Origin: Hevea brasiliensis
Taxonomy: Eukaryota; Streptophyta; Magnoliopsida; Malpighiales; Euphorbiaceae
Direction of reading: 5' to 3'
NCBI RefSeq assembly: GCF_030052815.1
Contig: NC_079496.1
Span: 81,953,652 to 82,017,651, forward strand
Length of the DNA: 64,000 nucleotides
Below the pieces are notes generated by a model. That model did no database searches, was not told where the DNA came from, and worked only from the letters and a program-made list of their open reading frames with translations. Position 1 is the stretch's first letter. Each line of letters opens with the position of its first letter. Below, piece after piece: positions 56,034 through 64,000 of the stretch. Both the position numbers and the translations under genes were made by a program.

Positions 56034-59000
56034 TGTGACACCCCTTACCCGTGTCTGATATGCAGAGTAAGTAATGCCACACGGTGTACCGACACACTCT
56101 AATATTCCTCAATTAATTTATATCACGCTTTTGCATATAATTTATGAAATATAATTTATTTAAGCCATTTATCAAAAGTATTATTCATTTAAGGTTCCGA
56201 AAATTTTAAAGAAAATCTGGCGGAGTACCGGCTAAAAATGGAGAAAACCGTTCTTCAGAACCTGTGAAAACACTTCCAAATAATTTTCAAACAAACCCAA
56301 CTTCAATTCATCAATAGAGTCTCAATATCAAAAACTCAACAATATTTCTCAATTTCAGTTCTCAATAGCCTTTTCATTTCTCAAATATCCATTTCTCAGG
56401 GTTCTCATATATATAAATAAGAATTAAAAGCTCAAATTACTTCCATACATAACCATAAATCTTTATTATTTACATGAACCTCAAAATACATTACATAATC
56501 CTAAATACATATGAGAAAATAAAAATTTAATTACAAAATGACAAAATGACACCTAGTGCCCTACCAATGCACTGCAGGTGACGAGGTGACGAGGACACAG
56601 TGCAGAACTGCAGAACAGACTCACCCAGTCTGTGGTCTACTGGGCTCACGATCAGGATCTCCAGTACCTACGCGTGGCAAAAGCAACGCGCTAAGCAATA
56701 ATGCTTAGTGGTGCAATAATATAATAAAAGAAAATAGCAAGAAAATAAATGTGTATAGAATGTGTATGCTTTCTTTGTTTGGTATTGGTATATTCATTAT
56801 TTCATTAACTTTGTTCACTTTTATTCATTTGGTTGCCCCCAAGTAACCTACACTAGACGACTGGACTGGATAACGGGTAAACTGGCACTGGGTACCTAGT
56901 ACCTCGGGCCGTCACACCATCGGTCACATATGCATCTCCCGGTGTGCAACAGAACAGCTAACAAGCTGTAAATAATATCAGGCACAAGGCCAAGTCTCAA
57001 TACAAAGTCAGAATGGCTAAAAGCCATGAAATCACAAAATGGCATATTGCCATGTGCAGTACTGCTAATTGAACCCTATTGGCATGCCAAACTATCCAAA
57101 CTAATCTTGTTAGGTATACTAGGGCATTTGAAACTTTTAAATTCTTCAATTTGTAAATTTCATGTTTTGGTGTTACTATTCACCTCATTGGTCAACAAAA
57201 ATGTTGACTTTTGGATAGAAAATATGTTCATTGACTTTGGCACTCCCAACATACCACATTTGGTGTTTAAAACTTGTTGGCATTAAGTGTTAATACCATT
57301 TCAAAGTGTAACCCAACACAAACAGAATTTTCAGTTTTGGTGAGTCAACTTCACTGTTCCATTGGACACTGTTACTGTGGGAATTTGAAGAAATGTAAAA
57401 CATGAAAGTTGTTCCTCATTTTGTCTAGTTGAATTTCATTTTTTGAATGACTCCATTTGGAGTTTTGTAGCTCTAGATATGGTCCAAAAACCACAGCTGG
57501 CCGGATTCCCATTCTGCAGAAAATACCATATCTACAGTAACAGGAACAGTAACTTCCACTACCATTTGGGTTAGGTTCTGGCCATAATTTGGGGTAGGTT
57601 CCTTCATGAAAGTTGTTTTTCTATGTCTTAAATTGTTGCTGTAAAAATTTCAGGTCAATTGACCATATCTACAGTGAGTTATGGCCAAATGAACAGTTAC
57701 TGTTCATTTGGTCAATTCTGCAGAACCAGTTGCAGGGTATCCGGATTGGGGCCAAGTTTTGGTCCTCTTGCTTTGGTCTTTTGGGCATGGTTTCTTCAGC
57801 AAAAATGTGCCATTATAAGCCTAGTTTCATGTCCAATTGGCCAAACACCAATTGGACTAACACAGCCCAAGTTATGGCAGTGCAAATGGACTAAATTTTC
57901 AGTCCCTATGCTGCTGTCCTAGGGCAGCCTGCAACCTCATTTTGGAATCCTATTTTTCAGTCCATTTGTTGGTCAAATTACCTAAAATGGTCACTAATTG
58001 ACCATTAAAATGTTCTCTAACAATTTCCTAAGCCAAGTCACATTTTCACCCTTCCAAACCCTAATGTCCAACTAAATTTACTCATAACCTTAATTAACAT
58101 ACTTAGTTTAATGTCCATGTATATTAATACCTTAACCATCATTTCTAGCCACTCTAATTTTATTAAAACAATCAACCTCATACTTCCATAGGGCTGCCAA
58201 AAATTTAAGGTACCATAACACATGTAATTTACTTCAATTCCTTAAAATTTCTTAGCTCAAAATGATGTTCTAACTAGGATTAAAAGAAGGAGAATGAAAT
58301 TGTAGCACTAACCTTGAGTGGCAGAATTTTTCAAGTTAAATCTTCACTTTCCTTCACTTTCTAGGCAGCCAAACACTTTCCCAAGCGGTGTGGTTAGGTT
58401 TTAATGAAAGGGTTTAGAGTTTAATGGAGTAAAATCAATGAGAATTGAAGAAAGAGATGAAAAAAAATTTTTCATGGGAGAGTGAGACTTGATTTCGGCC
58501 ATGGAGAAGTGAAATGAAGAAGATGGCTGTTTTTATTTTGTTTTTATCTCATTTTAGTTCATTTTTATCTCTTTTATTAATTTGTCAAATTGTGATTGGT
58601 GGAGCTTTTTAAATTGCATCACCATATGTCATAAATGGGCATTTTTATGGATTTTTCTTTTCTTTTCATCACTACTCAATTTCAATTTAATTTCTAGTAA
58701 TGTTTATTCATATTTTATGTTATATTAATTATTTACTCAACTGGACAAGTCGGCCAAAAATCACCTCGGAAGGCGAAATGACCAAAATGCCCTCCGTTTG
58801 GCTTAACGGGTCAAAATTATGCATCTGATTGAAAAATTTTTCTAGGTATTTTCTTGGCATTCTAATGCCATAGGAACCTCAATGACCCTTCTCTGGAGTC
58901 CCAAAAATTATTTTACAATTTTTCCCCCGGGTCTAGGGCTCCTCGTTGCGAGAACCGCAACTTTCCTCTGGTTACCCATCGCTAGGGCACCGGCTCGTTT

Positions 59001-59169
59001 AACTTGGTTGTATTTTATTTCTAAAATTTTTACTAAATTTTTCTTATTAATATTTGAGTTAATTATAGTTCCTGACTTAAGTTTAATTATTTTTCCGGAC
59101 GTTCTGGACCGACCGTCTGCGATCTTGGAGCAGTAGAATGTACGGAATGATTACCGGGAGGGTGTTACA
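56034..59169 (-). repeat. Element F 5' LTR
   Basis: 3,136 bp, near-identical partner of 32007-35143. Contains the perfect 27-bp palindrome (57685-57711) and the shared motif (58776-58793). At 57055-57070 it keeps GCAGTACTGCTAATTG, where the partner LTR reads GCGATCGCTAATCG. No gene. Confidence 0.95.
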
Positions 59170-59174
59170 ACCAC

Positions 59175-61971
59175 TCTCTCCTCTCCCTTTCTCTCTCTCT
59201 CTTTTTCTCTTCTTCTTCCACTTCTTCCCCTCATTGATTTCCCCTCCAAAGTTTTAATTCCCTTAAATTCCCTTCATAAATTCCATAGCCCACTAAAAGA
59301 AAACATCAAAGAGATCTTTGATTGAGAGATTAAAAGCAAGGAGAACAAGAATTGGAGGAAAAGTGAAGTTAGAAAGAAATCAACAAGAGGTAATTTTCTT
59401 TTCATTTTAGATTAGTTGTATAAGCTTTTAATGAAGTTAATTTATGATGAAATTTCATAGGAAAATGAAAGAAAACATATATGGAACCTAAGCTAGGGTT
59501 TTGGCCAAATGGGAGAAAAATTAGGGTTTTGAACATTAGGGTTTAGAGACCAAAAATGTGAAGAAGTGCTAAATAATATCTTTGGCATAGTTTAAGGAAA
59601 GAAATGGCAATTTGTGACCTAATTAAGTGTGTGAGAAGTGTTTAAATCAAAGCCAAATTCGGATTGGGTATGAAGCATAACCAAAAGTCAACTTTGAGGG
59701 ACCAAAAATGAAATTTTACAAGTGCAATTGGTATGGGACCAATTGGGACTGAAAATAGGCACTAAATGACACAATTTTCATTTAGGAAGCATGCCTAAAA
59801 AGTGACCAAAACCTAGTGAACAAACTGACCAAACTTGAAAAATTGCAGTATGAACAGTACACATGAACAATAATCGTTTTTGGATCATAACTCGAGCTAG
59901 GAAGGTCAAAATGACCTGAAATTTTACTAGTAGTTAGATGAGATATAGACCTAAAACTTTCAGAAGAACACAAACCTAAATTATGCCATTAACCTAATCA
60001 AATTATTGAGCAAATTTGAGTTACTGAATCTGTAAAACTACAGAATTGCCAAATGAACAGTAAACTTTGCAAGGCTATAACTCTCTCTAGAAAACTCCAA
60101 TTTAGGCGATTCTTAAACCGATGAAAACCTAAGACATAGTAGAATATTTCATATGCAGAATGTTAGGCCAAATTATGAACTTAACTAAATCAAATTGCGA
60201 AAAGAAGTTGGGTCACCGAATCTGCCAGAATCTGGGCACCTAAAATTGACCAAATGAACAGTAAACTTTGCAAGGCTATAACTCTGTCTAGAAAACTCCA
60301 ATTTAGGCGATTCTTAAACCGATGGAAACCTAAGACATAGTAGAACATTTCATATGCAGAACATTAGACCAAATTATGGACTTAACTTGGTCAAATTGTT
60401 GAACGAAGTTGGATCGATAAATCTGCCAGAACAAAATCTGCAGCATGAACAGTGACGTGAACAGCAATGGTGTTTTGGGCATAACTTGAGCTACACAGCT
60501 CCGAGTTAGGCGATTCAAAAAGGAAAATAAAGTTAAGACCGAAATGAACAATTTTCATGAAGAACACCTCACCAAATTATGATCGAAACTAGGTAAAAAT
60601 TGGGTTCAAAGATTGGGGCACCAAGCTGTCCCAAAACTAAAATATTCTAAAATTTTCAAAGCTAACTTGGGATGCATTAGACATGCATATAATGAGTTCT
60701 TGGCAGCAATTGAGATTGGTATTGAGGTATTCTATTTGTGTATTTTCAGTAGAAAAAGAAGTTGGAACGGACAAGGAGAAGTGGGTAACAATAAAGGAGA
60801 GCATTGAAGGTTTGTGCACAACTAACATTTTCTTCGTTTTTAAATTTGTAAATTGCTTGGAATGTGTTAAATTGAATGAGTTTGATTTGAACAAGTTTAC
60901 TTTGACTGAAATATGATTTTTCTCTTGCATTTAAGAAATTTAGGTGTTGCTACCTTTATTTGGATATTATGATGAATTTAAATGTGTTTATTGGTTTATA
61001 AATGTAATTGTTGAATGGAAAAATTTTTGGAAATTGTTTTGAAACCACAGTTAGCATGACAGTCCCTTTCAGAACTCCCCAGTAGTAACGGATACTTAGG
61101 GTTGGTAATTGATATTGATTATATCTCCCATTAATAACGGTTAGTGGGGTAAGACTATATGAGTACTCATTAGCTAGCTAACCCTTCACTCATTAATAAC
61201 GGTTAGTGAGGTTGAGATTGCTTTGTCGTGGTGTACAACACGGCACTGATCGTGAAATTTTGTGTCATGGCCTGAACTGTGTGTTGATGTTGGCAACACT
61301 AATGCTTTGTGAATTGTGATTTATGAAGTGTGATTTCTCATTTGAAATGTTATTCTAATAAATGGCTCTTATGAACTTAGAACTATTGTGAAGTTTTCAT
61401 GCTTAAGAAAAAATGTGATTTATTATGCTTTGACAAATTATGTTTTACTTTAAGTTTTAAAGTTATTAGTTGTGCACTACTGAGTGATATACTCAGCGAT
61501 AGCTTCTTTATGCTATCGCAAGTAAGGGAAAGGAGAAGGCTGCCGAGTGAGAGACTTGGAAGCAGCATTTTGGTATTGTTTGTGTGTATATATTGTAGTC
61601 ATACCCCTGTAATTTCCTTTTGATGTATTTTGTACCTATATGCATGGATGTACGGACATTGAGCAATTTGTATTTAAAAACATTGCATTGCTATCACATT
61701 TTGAGTTTGTAATTATTTTGTATTTTACTTTGAGACTTATGAAAATGTAACTTTTGCAATATTTAGTCTATCATTATTTCCAATGAATGTTTGCATGGAA
61801 TTTTAACTATTCTCATACAGTTTTCCGCAAAAGAATTGATAAGATAAAAAGCTATGGTTTGTTTTAAAATCCTTTGTAGCATAACTAATGGGTTATCGGT
61901 AGGTGGAGTTCGGTGATTCAATAGGCATGCTACGGGAACATGTCATGCCTTACAAGGGATAAGGTGTGACA
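59175..61971 (+). repeat. Element E 5' LTR, remaining 2.8 kb
   Basis: Continues the LTR after F. Opens with a CT-rich run (59175-59235), holds diverged repeats of about 200 bp (59850-60610), and ends TACAAGGGATAAGGTGTGACA, an end shared with G. No recognisable gene; the frames at 60613-60930 and 61383-61623 lack any known domain. Confidence 0.9.
59850..60610 (+). repeat. Diverged ~200-bp tandem repeats in E LTR
   Basis: Two close copies start at 60051 and 60252 (AAATGAACAGTAAACTTTGC), period 201 bp. More diverged copies flank them near 59855 and 60440. Each contains CATAACTC, then a pair of blocks like TTTCATATGCAGAA or TTTTCATGAAGAA and CCAAATTATG. The same block order is seen in reverse in the LTRs of D and F (about 3680-3800). 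Confidence 0.82.
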
Positions 61972-61979
61972 TGTTTTAG

Positions 61980-61991
61980 TGGTATCAGATC
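61980..61991 (+). other. Primer-binding site of element E, slightly mutated
   Basis: TGGTATCAGATC, one base off the usual TGGTATCAGAGC, 8 nt after the LTR. The leader to 62160 has no gene. Confidence 0.85.
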
Positions 61992-62160
61992 TTTGGTTTT
62001 TATACAAGTTTTGAAATTGCATGTTTGAAAATTTTTTATAAGTACAACTGCTCAATTGTCATTATTGATACATATAGTGCATTACATCATAAATATGGAC
62101 TAATGGAAGGAAATCTCCTTGTGTTGGTTGCTCAAGGAGTAGAATTCCTTGTGATTCAAT

Positions 62161-62887
62161 ATGGAAGAGGGTGATCACACAGTAGAGCAATCAGTAGCAG
62201 CTGAGGTACAAGGGGAAGCCCCAGCTCCTCAGAATACCAGTGGATCGGCTGCACCCATCCCACCCATGCAATTTCCTGCTCAGTTCGCTCAGCAGATGGC
62301 TGCACTATTTTAGCAAATGGCTGGCAATATACCAGTCCAAGCTCCTGTGCAAGCACCTCCAGTGCAACCACCATCCCCAGCCAGACAATATGACAAGTTA
62401 ATGAAGTATGGGGCAACAGAGTTCAAGGGTACAGTGGACCCATTGGAAGCTGAGCAAAGAATGGATGGAGAGGGTCTTCAAGAAATTGCACTGCACAGAT
62501 GAGTTGAAGTTTGAATATTCAATTTCCTTGCTGCATGGAGATGCATATGAGTGGTGGAAGACCATTCCCCACAGTTTGGCTGAGCCGCCAGTGCTGACAT
62601 GGGATGACTTTCTAAGGGAGTTTAGACAAAAGTATGTTCTTGATGCCTATGTGGATATGAAGCTACAGGAGTTTCTTAGTTTGAAGCAAGGGAACAAGAC
62701 TGTAACCGAGTATGAGAGAGACTTTTCTCGCCTCAGCCACTATGCTGGAAGCCTACTCACTACCAGTAAAGACAGATGCAAACGGTTTGAGGCCGGTTTG
62801 AGGCCTAGTTTGAGATTACAAGTGGTTGGGTTTCGACATGACAACTTCTCTAGGTTGATATCAAGGCCCTTGAATTGGAAAGGATAA
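62161..62887 (+). pseudogene. Gypsy gag capsid (element E)
   Basis: ATG at 62161 (MEEGDHTVEQS). The frame has a TAG at 62311-62313, codon 51, where CAG would give Gln (F-Q-Q-M-A). It continues as MAGNIPVQAPVQAPP and DKLMKYGATEFKGTVDPLEAE, shifts at about 62460, and continues as EWMERVFKKLHC, YEWWKTIPHS, TWDDFLREFRQKYV, YERDFSRLSHYAGS and DRCKRFEAGLRPSL, the Retrotrans_gag capsid core. A second shift near 62870 leads to the basic region. It would form the particle core if intact. Confidence 0.9.
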
Positions 62888-63450
62888 AACTGGAAGGGGC
62901 ATTTGAGAAGGTAATCACCGAAAAAGAGAAAAGCAGTCAGCCTACAGGTGAAAGTCCAAGTAACAATTCAGGTAAGAGGAAGAGCTTTGGGGGGCCAAGT
63001 AACATAGGATCTAGTAGGGGAAGATTCTCAGGGCAGAGGCCACCTAGATTCGGACAGCAGACATCTAGGGGTTCCTTTCCTACCCGTGCTTGTGAAACTT
63101 GTGGCAGGACTCATGGAGGAGTATGTTATAAGGCCATAGGAGCCTGTTACAACTGTGGTGGAAGTGGGCATTTTGCTAGAGATTGCACTAGTGCCCGCAG
63201 ATCTGGACCACCTACTACCAGTCAGGGATCTGTTCAAGGTTCTGCTTCTAGAGGACAACATACAACTAGTAGAGGCAGAGGCAGGGGTAGAGGTAACACT
63301 TCTGGTAGTCAGGGCACAATGAGCCAACCAGAGCAGAGTGGTGCACCAGTCAGGGTGTACACCATGTGCCAGAGGGATGAAGCTGAGACATCAGATGTTG
63401 TGGCTGGTACTTTCTCCATTTTTGATAGAGATGTATATGTCTTTGTTTGA
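62875..63450 (+). pseudogene. Gypsy gag nucleocapsid with zinc knuckle (element E)
   Basis: 191-residue frame: basic and Ser/Gly/Arg-rich region, Cys motif CETCGRTHGGVC, then a perfect CCHC knuckle C-YNC-GGSGH-FARDC. An RG-rich tail follows (SRGRGRGRGN). It runs toward the protease and is shifted by one extra T near 63440. Confidence 0.9.
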
Positions 63451-63739
63451 CCACAGTTCTACACATTCTTATGCTAGTGCCAGTATTGCATGCTCTATTG
63501 CTATTCCTTATGTGAAATTGGATTATGATGTGCTAGTGACTAGTCCTTTAGGACAAGAGGTTAGGGTGAACAAATTGTATAAGGATTGTCCTTTGGTGAT
63601 CCAAGGACATACATTCCTATCAAACTTAATTGACATGCCCTTCCGAGATTATGATATCATCTTAGGCATGGATTGGTTAGCCAGGCATCACGCCATGATT
63701 GACTGTAGACTGAAGACAGTCACTTTTGGTCTTCCCTAG
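63428..63739 (+). pseudogene. Gypsy aspartic protease with altered active site (element E)
   Basis: Frame with SLFDHSSTHSYASASI, where G has LFDPGSTQSY: the catalytic Asp remains, but the Gly of the D-x-G active-site triplet is Ser. Then come VLVTSPLGQEVRVNKLYKDCP and DYDIILGMDWLARHHAMIDC. Stops at TAG 63737-63739 (probably from CAG), after which the same frame continues. Confidence 0.9.
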
Positions 63740-64000
63740 TATGCAGATGTAGTGATACACGGGGAGAGGCAGTTATTGCCATCCAACATCATTTCAGCTG
63801 CACTTGCTAGAAAGATGATTAGAAAGGGATGTGAAGCTTATCTAGCTCATGTGATAGACACCCAGGTGGGGAGTCCAGAACTTAAAGATATTCCTACAGT
63901 ATGGGATTTTTCGGATGTTTTTTCGGAAGAATTACCGGGATTGCCTCCGGAAAGAGAGGTGCAGTTTGAAATTGAGACTATGCCTGGTGTGGAGCCAATC
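63740..64000 (+). pseudogene. Gypsy pol linker and RT start (element E), cut by window edge
   Basis: In frame with the protease after its [56 protein letters not shown] and FEIETMPGVEPI, the conserved entry to RT. Open to the window end. Confidence 0.9.

Larger units (their letters stand above)
32007..59169 (-). mobile_element. Gypsy element F, same family as D, carrying G and H
   Basis: 27,163 bp including nested G (with 5-bp TSD) and solo LTR H (with 5-bp TSD). Without them 11,019 bp. Minus strand: 3' LTR 32007-35143, pol, gag, primer site 56017-56028, 5' LTR 56034-59169. TSD ACCAC at 32002-32006 and 59170-59174. F's pol is better preserved than D's and serves as the reference for the family in this window. 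It lacks the 75-bp insertion found in D. Confidence 0.95.
31379..64000 (+). mobile_element. Gypsy element E, right end outside window, 5' LTR split by F
   Basis: Ty3/gypsy element on +: 5' LTR 31379-32006 plus 59175-61971 (about 3.4 kb in total), primer site, gag, zinc knuckle, protease and the start of the RT linker, running off the right edge. LTR termini resemble G's (TGTAACACCCC...AAGGTGTGACA), so E and G are related Tekay-like families. F sits in its LTR with TSD ACCAC. E itself sits in C's RNase H; GTTCA at 31374-31378 is the probable left TSD. Confidence 0.9.

Noticed and set aside
59240..61971. Host gene between F and E's gag (several short frames, splice-like sites)
   Set aside because: The stretch is E's LTR: it ends in the LTR terminus directly before the primer site and contains LTR repeat modules shared with D, F and G.

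Overview
The window is nuclear DNA of a flowering plant, probably a eudicot. I found no host gene, tRNA or rRNA, and every base can be assigned to an LTR retrotransposon. The species cannot be read from the sequence. Pol domain order, initiator-Met-tRNA primer sites, 5-bp target duplications and TG...CA LTR ends support the plant LTR-element assignment.

Layout. Eight elements are nested up to four deep. C is a rearranged Ty1/copia copy (28639-31378). B, a full-length copia element on +, sits in C's inverted gag remnant (19289-28638). A, the same copia family on -, sits in B's 5' LTR (1-19288, left end outside the window). D, a Tekay/Del-like chromodomain Ty3/gypsy element on -, sits in A's reverse transcriptase (2151-13167, TSD CAACA). 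On the right, E, a gypsy element on + that runs off the window, sits in C's RNase H (from 31379). F, the same family as D, sits in E's 5' LTR (32007-59169, TSD ACCAC). G, a second Tekay-like family, sits in F's reverse transcriptase (37667-49769, TSD GAAAA). H, a solo LTR related to G, sits in F's gag (51659-55689, TSD GTGAT). With its inserts removed F is 11,019 bp, against 11,017 bp for D.

Function. All coding regions are broken by frameshifts or nonsense codons, so none looks autonomously active. Gypsy elements run gag, zinc knuckle, protease, RT, RNase H, integrase, chromodomain. The copia family runs gag, integrase, RT, RNase H. Both A and B lack the whole protease segment and carry the same triplicated, truncated zinc knuckle, so this protease-less form seems to have been copied as such.

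Main points for a second look: the protease-less copia lineage; a 75-bp GT-AG intron-like insertion flanked by CAGGT in D's integrase; the inversion joint in C inside a leader hairpin; an inverted repeat with roughly 6-kb arms formed by A and B; a GGGCATTTTGGTCATT-like motif in the same polarity in all LTR families; and CAG/CTG-centred differences between copies that recur identically in independent elements and look like base-calling artefacts at methylated CHG sites.
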